Assembly: GCA_951804985.1 (NCBI GenBank)
Contig: OX638131.1
Coordinates: forward strand, 107,811,363-107,875,362
Direction: 5' to 3'
DNA from: Dryomyza anilis
Lineage: Eukaryota; Arthropoda; Insecta; Diptera; Dryomyzidae
Length of the DNA: 64,000 nt
Below, in pieces: positions 21,710-33,665 of this stretch (position 1 is the stretch's first letter; every line of letters begins with the position of its first letter). The translations under genes were made by a program, and so were the position numbers. Under the pieces are notes generated by a model. That model was not told the DNA's origin. It worked only from the letters and a program-made list of their open reading frames with translations, and searched no databases.

Positions 21710-22476
21710 TTACTATTCTTCCTTGAGACAATTCCTCCAATAGACAATTCATCCGCGAGACAATTATATGCCAAGACAATTTTCCTCGTTCAAGACTACA
21801 TCTCGGAAGCATTTCGTCCCAGAAACATTTATACCTGAAGACAATTTTTCTTGGTAAATTATTTCTCGAGACAAATCTTCCCGATATGCCGATACAATTT
21901 TTTCCGGTCTATTCTAACTCAAAATTTTTACTGGCCGCGACAATTCTTTCACGGTCAACTCTAGCTCAAAACAATACTTACCAGAGACTATTCTTCCCTG
22001 AGATTATTATCATTGTGAGAATATTCTCTATCAAATTGAGTTTTTCCTGCAACTCATCTTCGAATAATACTTTTTCGAGACATTTCGAAACAGATCATTC
22101 TCGAAACAATCTTCCAGATATGCCGATACAATTTTTTCCGGTCTATTCTAACTCAAAATTTTTACTGGCCTCGACAATTCTTTCACGGTCAACTCTAGTT
22201 CAAAACAATACTTCCCAGAGATAATTCTTCTGTGAGAAATATCATCTTTGTGAGTATTTTCTGTGGCAAAATGTGTTTTATCTGCAACTTGTCTCTAGAT
22301 TATTCTTTTCCGACACATTTCGTGACAATTATTTCTCGAGACAAATCTTTCTGATATGCCGATACGATTTTCCCGGTCTATTCTTCCTCGAGACCATTAC
22401 AGGCTGTGACAGTTATTTCGCGGTCAACTCTTCATCGAAACAATACTTTTCTGAGACTATTCTTCCCTGAGACATA
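21710..22476. repeat. Degenerate GAGACAATTCTTCC repeat, block 2
   Basis: Two larger copies of a roughly 240-bp unit are visible: GATATGCCGATACAATTTTT, TCCGGTCTATTCTAACTC, GACAATTCTTTCACGGTCAA and CAAAACAATACTT at about 21884 and again at about 22119, with a partial third from about 22353. The frames across them are chance. Confidence 0.75.
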
Positions 22477-23465
22477 TCGTCACTATCATGCCCAAGGGGT
22501 GAATGTGCAATTTTTGACATTTGCGTTTTTTTACATTTTTGAATGTAGTTTATCCTCAAGTATGTTGTGCCAAAATCGCGTGTCATTTTGTTGGATATTT
22601 CTAGCCTCAAAAGACAAAATCAAAAGGGCGAATTTGAAAAATTGAAAATCTTGTCATGCCAAAAGGGCGAATCTTTTCGTTTTTTCGCCATAACTTTTTA
22701 TTTATATAAGATAAAATAGTGGTGTAAAGGCATTTATTATTTGTTTTCAAAGCACCTATCGATCTGCAGCATTAATTAAAAATATTTTGCCAAACATTAA
22801 TTTACCATTTATATTCAGGAAAAAATGTTTGGCAAAATATTTATAACTAATGATACAGATCAATAGGTGCTTTGAAAACCAACAATAATTGCGTTTACAT
22901 CACTATTTTATCTTGTACCATTAAAGAGTTATAGCAAAAAAAAAAGAAAAGATTCGCCCTTTTCGCATGACAGAATTTTCAATTTTTCCAATTTCTTCGT
23001 TTTTTTGCTATAATTTTTAATCGGTGCATGATAAAATAGTGGTGTAAAGGTATTTATTGTTTGTTTTTAAAGCAGATTGGCATCATTTTTTAAAATATTT
23101 TGCCAAACATTTTTTCCTGCAAATAACAAATGGCAAATTAATGTTTGACACAATATTTTTAATAAATGATGCCAATATATAGGTGCTTTAAAATCAAACA
23201 ATTAATGCCATTACATTACTATTTTATCTTGCGCTAATAAAAAGTTATAGCATAAAAAACACAAAATCCGTTTTTAAATTTCAGTAGATTGGCCAAATCC
23301 AAAGATATTTTACATACATCATAATAATTGACAAATAAATCAAAATAATAGAAAAAATTGAAAAAATATAAATTTTGCTAATTTTTAAAGCACTTCAAAT
23401 ATTAAAATTTGATTTGCCAATATTTTTAAAAATTCACATTCGCCTCTTTGGCATGACAGTGACAA
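22477..23465. mobile_element. Hairpin-unit MITE, copy 1 (989 bp, TA-flanked)
   Basis: The termini are inverted repeats: TCGTCACTATCATGCC at the left, and the complement of TTGTCACTGTCATGCC at the right, each followed inward by AAGGGGYGAATGTG-like sequence and flanked by TA. Inside are two large hairpins, 22687-22935 and 23007-23251, each with arms of about 110 bases. One arm reads TAAAATAGTGGTGTAAAGG, GCACCTATCGATCTGC, ATATTTTGCCAAACATT; the other is its reverse complement around a short AT-rich spacer. AAAAGGGCGAAT/ATTCGCCCTTTT motifs border the hairpins. No protein is encoded. Confidence 0.8.
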
Positions 23466-23989
23466 TATCATCTTTGGGAGAATTTTATTTAGTAAATAGT
23501 ATTTTCGCTGCAATTTATCCCTAGAGAATTCTTTCCCAAGACATTTCAAAATAAAATTTAATTATTTTGTATTTCCTCGTATATTTGATAAATACTATGG
23601 GAAAAATTTAAACTACTCGTATTTCCGCTCATCGAAATCAATCTGTTATTTATTCGATGTCTGACTCATTGATACCTTCATTATTCTTCAGTGATTTTTT
23701 CCTGAATGATTTATTTTTCATTATTTCTTATTTCCTTAGATTCCTTCTATTCCATTGTTGTATTACGCACTGTATTGCTTTGCGTGCCCTCATGTAGTTT
23801 TTTTTTTATTTTTACTTTTCAATTTTCATTCAACAAAATTTTTCACGCCTTTTGTTTCAATATCCTTGATATTTCCTATTTGATTTTTTTTCAACTTCTA
23901 CCATTTTTAAAACTTAATTGTTTTTGCAAACACTATATTGTAGTGGTGTTGTTGTTTATTTATTCTGCTTTAGCAAATATATTTTTATT
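23466..23989. other. Short GAGACAATT remnant, then AT-rich DNA
   Basis: 23466-23545 continues the degenerate GAGACAATTC repeat. The remainder shows no feature. Confidence 0.4.
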
Positions 23990-24475
23990 TTCTTTTGTAC
24001 CGTGCGATGCGGTGCGTTTTGCGCTTGCAGTTCGTGTGCAACGTACGTGCGGTGAACTTTTCATGTCCTTTTTGCTGTTGCGGTGATAGATCCTTGCGGT
24101 GGATTTGTGTTTTCAAGTCTGTGTGTTTGAGTGTGGGTGTCTCTGACTATGCGTCGTGTATGTGTGTTCGTTCGAGTTTGTGGTAAATCTCAAAAGAGCG
24201 ACAGTTTAAATGGCGTCGTCTTGCCTCTGGTGCTGCTCGCTTTTTCTTTGCTGTCATTTTCTTTCTTTCTTTCGTGCAGTAAAAGTTTTCTACAGCAGCA
24301 GAATAAATTGTAGAAAAATGTTTGTATTATTTGCTTAAACATTAAATCGATGCGAAAAACTTTTGTTTGAAGAGTTCGTTGTTTTGTGTGGATTTGTCGG
24401 CAAAAATGGAGAGAGAAAGAGGCTGTGTGTGCGAATATGTGATTCGAAGTTATTGAAAACGTTTCTTTCTACTTC
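23990..24475. other. GC-richer islet, possible regulatory or 5' UTR DNA
   Basis: It includes GTGCGATGCGGTGCG, AACGTACGTGCGGTGAAC and GTGTGTTCGTTCGAGTTTG, and stands out from the repeats on both sides. Candidate donor GTGGTAAAT at about 24180 is weak. Overlapping short frames have no recognisable protein similarity. Confidence 0.25.
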
Positions 24476-24709
24476 TTGCTAAATGACAAACTGAAAAGTT
24501 CTGTAATGTCTTTAAATTTATTTTAAACTATTTTTTATTTTTAAATTAAAAACGATTACTTATTTCCTATACGTACCTCTATGAATATTTTAATTTTATT
24601 TATGTCCTGTGTTCTTTATCCTTGTTAAAATCTTTTAGTGTCCTTATGTATTTTGATCAGATACCTATACTTAATTTAATAAAGTACCTTTATAAAGAAG
24701 TTTTATTTT

Positions 24710-25085
24710 TTAGTGCACCGGACAATTCTTCCTAGAGACAATACTTACTTGGCTTTCTTAGCACAAAAAAATCCTGCACGATACAATTCCTTTCTCGGAC
24801 AATTTTTTCCTACGATAAATTTTCCCGAAGACAATTCAACCTTGACACAATTTTTTCCGAACTATTCCTCCCCTGGATTATTTTTAGTCCGAAACAATTT
24901 CTCCACGAGTTTATTTTTGGCTGGTATAATTCATACCCCAGACAGTTCTTTACTGAGTCAAATTCACTCAAATAATTCTTTCCCGAATAAAAAATAATCC
25001 TGAACACAAATAATCCAAATAATTCTTTCCCGAAAAAAAATATTCCTGAACACAATTTTTTCCCCTCTCCGACGCTATCTTCCTA
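24710..25085. repeat. Degenerate GAGACAATTCTTCC repeat, block 3
   Basis: GGACAATTCTTCCTAGAGAC, ACAATTTTTTCC and AATAATTCTTTCCCGAA recur, including a local duplication around 24965-25055. It grades into the next array. Confidence 0.65.
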
Positions 25086-25130
25086 GATAATTTTTTCAGA
25101 AGAAACAATTTTTCAATCATGATTAACTTT

Positions 25131-26865
25131 TTCACACAAAATTAATTGTTCACTCAAAATTCAATATTTCACTCAAAATTCAATTTTTCACTCATATTTT
25201 TTCATAATTTAATATTTATTCACATAAATCAAATTTCACTCAAATTTTTTCCAAAATGCAATATTTCACTTGAAATTCAATTGTCTCCTCAAAATTTATT
25301 TTTCACTGGAAATTTAATTTTTTTACTCATAATTCAATTTTCCCTCCAAAATTTAATTTCTAACTCAAAATTAAATTTGTGACTCATAATTTAATAGTTC
25401 AGTTAAATTAAATTGTTAAACTCAAAATTCAAATTTCACTCAAAATTTAATTTTTCACTCAAAATTTAATTTTTTACTCAAAATTCAATTTTTTACTCAA
25501 AATTCAATTTTTCACTCAAAATTCCATTTTTCACTCAAAATTCAAATTTTCACTCAAAATTCAATTTTTCACTCAAAATTCAATTTTTCACTCAAAATTC
25601 AATTTTTCACTCAAAATTCAATTTTTCACTAAAAATTCAATTTTTCACTAAAAATTCAATTTTTCATTGAAAAATTCAGTTAAACACTTAAAATACTGAT
25701 TTTCACTGAAAATTCAATTTTTCACTCAAAATTCAATTTTTCACTAAAAATTCAATTTTTCACTAAAAATTCAATTTTTCTCTCAAAATTCAATTTTTCA
25801 TTCAAAAATTCAACTTTTTAATCAAAATTCAGTTAAACACTAAAAATACTGATTTTCACTGAAAATTCAATTTTTCACTCAAAACTGAATTTTTCATTCC
25901 AAAATTCAACTTTGCAATCAAAATTCAATTTTTACTCAAAATTCAGTTAAACACTGATAATACTGATTTTCACTGAAAATTAAATTTTTCACTCAAAATT
26001 CCATTTTTCACTTAAAATTAAATTTTTCACTCAAAATTAAATTTGTCACTCAAAATTCAATTTTCACTCAAAATTAAATTTTTCACACAAAATTCAATTT
26101 TTTACTTAAAATTCAGTTTTTAACTAAAAATTAAATTTTCACTAAAAATTCAATTTCACTCAAAATTCAATTTTTTACTCAAAATTATATTTTTCACTGA
26201 AAATTCAATTTTTCACTCAAAATTCAATTTTTCATTCCAAAATTCAACTATTCAATCAAAATTCAATTTTTACTCAAAATTTAATTTTTCACTCAAAATT
26301 CAATTTTTCATTCAAAATTCAATTTTTACTCAAAATTAAATTAAAAAATATAAATATTGATTTTCACTGAAAATTAAATTTTTCACGCAAAATTAAATTT
26401 TTCACTCAAAATTCAATTTTTCACTCAAAATTAAATTTTTCTTCAAAAAATTAAATATTTTCTCCAAATTTAAATTTTTCACCCAAAATTTTATATTCTC
26501 CTCAAAATTTCAATTTTTCACTCAAAATTCGATATTCTTCCCAAAATTTATTTTTTCCAACTAAATTTAATTTAAATTCAAATTTTCACTAAAAATAAAT
26601 GTTCCCCCTAAAATTTTATATTTCTTTTAAAATTCAATTTCTAATAATTCTGTAATTTTATTCAACTTTAATTTCTCTTTCAATATTTAGTTTTTTTAAT
26701 CAAACATAATTTTTCAGCAAAATTTAATTTTTTTCATTCAAAATTAATTTTTTCACCCAAAATTATTTTTTTCACTCAAAATTAAATTTTTCACTCTAAA
26801 ATAAAATTTTCACTCAAACCGAAATTTTTCTCCAAAATTCAACTCATCACTCAAAATATTTTTTT
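25131..26865 (-). repeat. 19-bp-family minisatellite array, orientation 1 (TTCACTCAAAATTCAA)
   Basis: The unit TTTTTCACTCAAAATTCAA is repeated with many variants (AATTAAA, CTAAAAATTC) and some larger duplicated blocks, for example GTTAAACACTWAWAATACTG three times around 25680-25960. It is the reverse complement of the array at 27956-29395. Decay increases towards the right. Confidence 0.9.
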
Positions 26866-27399
26866 TTATATTAAATTTTCCCTTCAAAACTAAATTTAAT
26901 GGATTTTTATATGAAATATTAAATTTGAAAATAAACAAAAATGCATAAAAATCATAAAATTAAATAAATTTAAAATGCTTTTAAAGTTTTTACCTAGTAA
27001 TAAATTTTTTATATTGTAAATCTTAAAAAAGATCAATATATTTCAACTTCAAAATATTTAAACATGGTTGAAAAGAACTACATTTATTTGAAATTAAGTG
27101 AATCCACTGTGTCAGGTGCCCTAAGCCATTGTAAGTATTGCGGGCCATTAACTTCACACAAAGACATGAAAAAATTGTAGAAAAAGTAAAATTAAAAAAT
27201 AAAAACTAAAAACAAGAAAATTTTAAAAGCATTGCGTAGCAAGCAAAGAAATTAAAAGCAAACATAGCAACAACTATAAGAATAGAAGAAAAAATCAATT
27301 GCAGACGAAAACAATTACGAAACGCAGACACAATGCAATCTCAAGTGTCACTCATGCAATTTTAAAGAAATACAAAAGAATGAAGAACTACTCACTCAC
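26866..27399. other. AT-rich DNA, no gene recognised
   Basis: No mobile-element end or gene was seen. Confidence 0.35.
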
Positions 27400-27770
27400 T
27401 CACTCACGGCAGGCAACTTTTTACTCAGTTCGACTCTTTCGCTTCGTTATTTTCGTATAATTTTTTTCTTTTTCTTCTCCCACTTCTTCTTTTTATCTTT
27501 TCTACCTCCTCAATCTTCTCTCTCAATTCTTCGCGTTGCCAACTAAATACCGCTAAATTGTGTCAACCTCGCTTTCACCCCCACCATAGACTGCGTTCGT
27601 TCGTCAGCACTGTCATCATCGTTGTCGTCCATTGCAGCTTCTTCTCTTCGGTGCTTTGTTCTCTGCCATTGTTGCCACATTGTCCGTCTTTATCGTGAGA
27701 CAAATATGTGTCTTCAGTCAGTGCGGTTGAAAGGCAATGAAGATGAGTTCAAGCACTTGCATTCAAATTT
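27400..27770 (+). promoter_or_regulatory. GC-richer islet between inverted arrays, candidate promoter
   Basis: Unique-looking DNA with ACTCACTCACTCACTCACGG, GACTGCGTTCGTTCGTCAGC and, at about 27713-27725, two overlapping fly initiator-like words (TCAGTCAGTGCGG). A clear downstream promoter element at the standard spacing was not found. It could be a 5' exon or promoter of the GABA-B-R1 gene or of another gene, but nothing here proves it. Confidence 0.2.
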
Positions 27771-27955
27771 TTAGTTTTTCTACAATCGAGATTTGGGTTT
27801 TTCTTAGTTGAGATTTTATTTTTATATTTTAATGTGTTTTAACTGCTTTATTCTTTTCTGCGTACTTCTGAATATTTGCACACCATTCAGCAGTTGGGAA
27901 TGCTTAAGTATATAGTTGACGTTCAAATGCAAACTTTTTTTTTGTAACCTATTTA

Positions 27956-29395
27956 TAGTGAAAAATTGAATTTTGAGAGAAAATTGAATTTTGTGAGAAA
28001 AATTGAATTTTGAGTGAAAATTTAATTTTGAGTGAAAAATTGAATTTTAAGTGAAAATTGAATTTTGGGTGCAAAATTGAATCTTGAGTGAAAATTGAAT
28101 TTTGATTGAGAAATTGAATTTTGAGTGAAAATTGAATTTTGAGTGAAAAATTGAATTTTGAGTGAACATTGAATTTTGAGTGAAAAATTGAATGTTGAGT
28201 GAAAATTGAATTTTGAGTGAAAACTTGAATTTTGAGTGAAAATTGAATTTTGGGTGCAAAATTGAATTTTTAGTGAAAAATTGAATTTTGAGTGAAAATT
28301 GAATTTTGATTGAGAAATTGAATTTTGAGTGAAAATTGAATTTTGAGTGAAAATTGAATTTTGAGTGATAAATTGAATTTTGAGTGAACATTGAATTTTG
28401 AGTGAAAAATTGAATGTTGAGTGAAATTTGAATTTTGTGTGAAAACTTGAATTTTGAGTGAAAATTGAATTTTGGGTGCAAAATTGTATTTTGAGTGAAA
28501 AATTGAATTTTGAGTGAAATTGAATTTTTAGTGAAATTGAATTTTTAGTAAAAAAGTTGGAATTATAAGTGAAAAATTTCACCGATTTCTAACCGCATTT
28601 TTAGTGAAAATTTTAATTAAAGGAAAAAAAAGAATTTTCAGTGAAAAACAGAATTTTAAGTGAAAATTAGAATTTTTAGTATAAAATTAAATTTATAGTA
28701 AAAATTAGATTTTTGAGTGAAAAATTGCATTTTGAGTGAAAATTGAATTTTGAGTGAAAAATTGAATTTTGAGTGAACATTGAATTTTGAGTGAAAAATT
28801 GAATTTTGAGTGAAAATTGAATTTTGAGTGCAAAATTGAATTTTAAGTGCAACATTGAATTTTGAGTGAAATTGAATTTGGAGTAAAAAAGTTGGAATTA
28901 TAAGTGAAAGATTAGTGAAAACCCGCATTTTTAGTGAAAAATCTAATTGAAGGAAAAATTAGAATTTTCACTGAAAAACATAATTTTAAGTGAAAATAAG
29001 ATTTTTGAGTGAAAAATAGAATTTTGAGTGAACAAATTAATTTTGAGAGAAAAATTGCATTTTTAGTGAAAATTTATTTTGAGTGAAAAATTGCATTTTG
29101 AGTGAAAATTGTGAAAAATCTAATTTTTAGTTAAAATTTGAATTTTTAGTAAAAATTTAGTTTTTTTTTTATTCAAATTTATAATTTTGAGTAAAAATTA
29201 GAATTTAAAGTGAAAATTTAAATTTTGTGTGAAAAATTGAATATTTAGTTCAAAATTTAATTTTTAATAGAATTTTGGAATTTTTAGTGCAAAATTAAAT
29301 TTTGAGTGAAATATTTAATTATGAGTTAAAAAATGAATTTTGAGAGAAAATTTGAATTTTTGTTGAAAATATTAGTGAAAAATTAAATTTTGAAA
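27956..29395 (+). repeat. 19-bp-family minisatellite array, orientation 2 (TTGAATTTTGAGTGAAAA)
   Basis: The unit AATTTTGAGTGAAAAATTG is repeated with a nested duplication: 28035-28260 and 28240-28470 share the order GGGTGCAAAATTG, TTTTGATTGAGAAATTG, GAGTGAACATTG, TTGAATGTTGAGTG. A further related block starts at 28720, with TAAGTGAAAGATTAG-type breaks. Units match the array at 25131-26865 on the opposite strand. Frames on the minus strand (Lys-Ile-Gln-Phe repeats) are by-products. Confidence 0.92.
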
Positions 29396-30000
29396 ATATT
29401 GATATGAAAGTGTCTGTGTTTCAAACTGAATGGTAATTTTTAAATGTTACGTGACTTCAAATATGAAAATTTTGATATCAGAATTATGACGAATAATCTT
29501 TTTTTTATGGATGGAGTGAACAAAAATCTCGTTGGTTAAAAAAAAAATTATTAAAATTTCATTTAGATGTTAAATTTTAGGTTTTCAATATCATTAATTG
29601 CAATAACCATCTACTTTTGTTTATTAATTAAGTTTTACCGAAAAGTAGACAATAAATTTTCTGCTTTATTTTTGCCTCTAGACGCAGTGTGCCTTGAAGT
29701 ATATTTGCTGACAGACACAGATCTCATAATTTATTAAAAATATAAAAAAGTTTTTGCTTAAACACAAAAGCCAATATTTATTGAACTCACAGTGGTCGTT
29801 GTGATTTCTATTTTTTTTTCTGCGATTGTTCTTTTGTATGTTGTTGTAACTTATTTATTTAATGAAGAAAGTTTGCTACAGTTTTGTAAACTTGAACTCA
29901 TTAAAAATTCGCTTCATGTTATTTGAGTTTTTCGATTAAGTTTTGTTGCTTCTTATATTTCTGAAGCGTCTGCTAAACTTCGATTGCTGCTAAGTTGATA
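29396..30000. other. AT-rich DNA, no gene recognised
   Basis: Nothing supportable was seen. Confidence 0.35.
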
Positions 30001-30600
30001 TTTTTTGAGGCACTTGTGTAGTAAAAAAATAAAGTATAAAAAATATTAAAAATTTAAAAAAAAAAATAAAATAAAAAGAAGAAAAATAAACAGAAAACAG
30101 ACAGAAATTTGATATAAGTACAAAAAATTGTTGTCAATATAGTTTAAGTGTAAAAAATAGAAATTGGAAAAAAGTTATAAAAAAAATAAAAAATAAAATT
30201 AAAAAAAAAAAAAAGAAAATAAAAAATCAATAACAAAATTTAAAATAAAAACAAAAGCCAAAAAATAAAATATTTAACAGAAACAAAAAGTGAAACAGAA
30301 GAAATTAAATAAATTGATATAAAATAAAGAAAATAAAATTAAAAAATAAATAAAAATTAGAAAAAAAGAAAATAAAAAAAAAATAAAAACTCAATAACAA
30401 TTTTTTAAATAAAAACATATATCAAAAAAAAAACACGCACACACAAAAAGTGAAATAGAAGAAATTAAATAAAATTAGAAAACATAACGAAAAATAAAAC
30501 TAAACAAATAACATGAGCAGCCAAAGTAAAGAAATTCAATAAACTTGACTTTGACAATCAGTAATATGTACAAAAAATAATAAAAAAATTCAAGAGAAGC
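30001..30600. repeat. A-rich low-complexity tract
   Basis: AAAATAAAATTAAAAAA words throughout. A block of about 250 bp is imperfectly doubled: GAAATAAAAAATCAATAAC / AAAATAAAAACTCAATAAC, then AAACAAAAGCC / AAACATATATC, then AAAAAGTGAAACAGAAG / AAAAAGTGAAATAGAAG, at about 30215-30310 and 30365-30470. Confidence 0.55.
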
Positions 30601-31369
30601 AAACGAAACAAAAAAACAATTTCGTTAGTGGAATGACAACCCACCCCCAAAGTCTCTGTCAAAAAAACAGCAGTGCCCAAAAACTTTTCTAAAAGGCACG
30701 CAAAAGTCAGCGGACAAAAAAAAAATGCCACAAAAAAAAAAATCTACAAATTCGCGACATATTTTCGCTGTCGCCAAGCGCAACATTTACCGTCACTTTA
30801 CACCCGCTAATACCCACAACCTACCATATCGTTCTGCGTGTCGCATATTTTCTGGGATTTCTCTCATGCCAACCATTACTTGAATTTTTATAATATTTTT
30901 CTTTTAAATTATTTCTTTCTTTTTTCTTGAACTTTATTTTTTTTCCCTTTTTTACTGTCAATTCTAATGTAACCTCAAAATATTGGCCTCAAGAAAATCG
31001 CCAAAGCACACACAAAAGAACTTCGCGATTTATTTCTTATTTTGATTGTCTGTACCTAGGTTTTTTTTTATTGCTGCAATTGTTCGTTGTTCTTACAATA
31101 AAATCCAGTCAAATCTAAATCTCTAAGAATTGTTGATTTAGATAAAAGAAAAATCATAAATAAAAACAAATGTCTTTTGCAATTTTATGGCGATTTTTAT
31201 TAGCAGCCTCGTTTGAGGCGTAAAACAAGAGTTTGATTTATAATTTTTAATGATTTACGATTTTATATGTGGAAAAGGGAAAATTAAAACCAAAGAGGTT
31301 CTAAGAGTTCATGTGTTCTCCAGGAAATTTAAATAAAATATATGACATTTTGAAAATAAAATGATGTAC
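30601..31369. other. Unique-looking DNA, no gene recognised
   Basis: 30620-30860 is GC-richer (GACAACCCACCCCCAAAG, TCGCTGTCGCCAAGCGC, CACCCGCTAATACCCAC). The remainder is AT-rich. No protein similarity. Confidence 0.35.
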
Positions 31370-33665
31370 TCAGAAATGTACTCATAATTGTATTTATAAT
31401 TGATATTTTAATTGTACTCAAAATAAAATTAAAATGAGGTAATTTAAAATTTAATTGTAATATGTTTTAAAAAATAACTTACTTAAAATTGTTGTATTTG
31501 AAAATTGTTATAGAAATTGCCCTCAGATTTTATATAAAAGGTAGTATCTGAAATTGGTGACACATTTTTTAAAAATGTTAGCTAAAATTGTAATATTTAT
31601 ATAAAATTGTACTCCAAATTGTACGAAAATTAGTACCCAATGTTGTACTCGATTTTGTAATAAAAATTCAACTGAAAATTTTACTCAAAAAATTTTACTC
31701 AATTTTCTCATAATTGTACTTATAATTATACTATAAATTTTACCTAAAATTGTTATAAAATTTTACTTAGAATGTTACTAAAAATTGTACTCATAATTTG
31801 GCAATATTTTTAACCAAAATTGTACTCAAAATTGTTCCATATAAGTAATTCGACCCGCTATTTCACTCAAATGTATACTCAGAGTTGTACTCAAAAGATT
31901 ACCCAAACTATAATATAAAATTGTACTCAAAAGGAAACAATAATTTGCACTTAACACTTAGTACGCGAAAATAGTACGTTTCTTAAAATAGTACGCAAAA
32001 CTTGTGCTCTACTCAAATATGTACTTCAAATACTATCCATAATTTAAAGTAAACTAATACTCAAAATTAAACACAAAATTCTATTTAACACAATTTGTAA
32101 TCAATCATTGTACTCAAAATTTTACTAAAAATTGTACTCAGGGTTATACTCAAAAATTGTATTATAAATTGTATTCAGAATTGTACTTAAAATTGTACTC
32201 AAAATTGTACATGATATATTAGTCAGAGTATAACATAAAATAGTATTCAAAATTGAACCATAAATCTATTTAATACAACTTATACTTCAAATTGTACTAA
32301 AAGTTTAAATAAAATTGTACCTAAAATTGTACTTAAAATTGCACTTATAATTGTACTTAAAATTGCACTTAAAATTGTACTTAAAATTGCATTTAAAATT
32401 GTACTTAAAATTATATTCAAAATTTATTAAAAATTGTAATAAAAATTGTTCAAAAATTAAACTCAAATTGTATTCAAAATTGTACTCAAATTAAAACTTC
32501 AAAATTTATCCATAATTATCTTAAAATTTTTCTACCTAAAAATTGGACTCAAAACTCTATCTAACATTTAGTAGAGTTATACTAAAAATTGTACTCAAAA
32601 TAGTACACACAAAAGTACTGACAACTTTAACCAAAATTGTACTCAAATTTGTACTTAAAATTATACGTGAAATAGTACTTCAAATTGTATAGAAAAGTGT
32701 AACCAAAATTTTACTCGGAATTGTTCCCATAATTGTACTCTAAATTGCACCCGAAATTGTACTCGAATTTGTACTAGAAATTGTACTTGAAGTTGAACTC
32801 CAAATTGCACCGAAACTGTAATCAAAATTATACTCGAAATTGTATTCGAAATTGTAATTGAAATTGGACTCGAAATTGTACTCAAAAATTGTAATTAAAA
32901 TTTGCACTCGAAATTGTACTCGAATTTATTTTTTCAAATTGTACTTGAAGTTGTACTCCAAATTGCACTCGGAATTGTTCTTAAAATTATACTTGAAATT
33001 GTACTCGAAAGTTTACTCGAAAATATACTCGAAAATGTACTCGAAATTGTACTCTAAAATGTACTTGAAATTGTACTCGAAATAGTACTCGAAATTGTAC
33101 TCGAAATTGTACTGAAAATTGTCCTCGAAATTTTACTCGAAATTGTACTCTAAATTGTACATGAAATTTTACTAGAAATGGTACTCGAAATTGTACTTAA
33201 AATTTTACTAGAAATGGTACTCGAAATTGTACTCTAAAATTGTACTTAAAATTTTACTCCAAATTTTACTCTAAAATTTGTACTCATAATTGTACTTCTA
33301 ATTATAAAATTTTAATAAAAATTGTACTTCAAAAACTGTACTAAAAATTGTCTTCAATTTTTGTTTACACAAAATTGTATTCAACATTGTACTCGAAATA
33401 ATAATTGTACTTAAAATTTAATCCAAATTTTAGTCTAAAATTTGTACTCATAACTGTACTTCAAATTATAAAATTTTACTAAAAATTGTTCCTCAAAAGT
33501 TGTACTCAGAATTGTCCTCAATTTTTTTTACACAAAAGTGTACTCGAAATTTTACTCAATATTGTACTTTAAGTTGTACATGAAATTATACTCAAAATTG
33601 TACCTCAAATTGTACTACAAATTGTATTCCAAATATAGTACTCATAATTATAGCCCAAATTGTGT
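31370..33665 (+). repeat. 12-bp TTGTACTCAAAA/TTGTACTCGAAA array, orientation 1
   Basis: AAATTGTACTCG units are most regular around 32700-33250 and more decayed at both edges. TTGTACTTAAAATTGCAC subfamilies alternate around 32320-32410. A block of about 180 bp (ATAAAATTTTAATAAAAATTG and following) near 33290 recurs near 33470. The motif appears reverse-complemented at 38560-40290. Confidence 0.9.

Noticed and set aside
28022..28582. A 186-codon frame of Lys-Ile-Gln-Phe/Thr-Gln-Asn-Ser repeats
   Set aside because: Translation of the 19-bp-family array. Variants follow array structure, not codon constraint.
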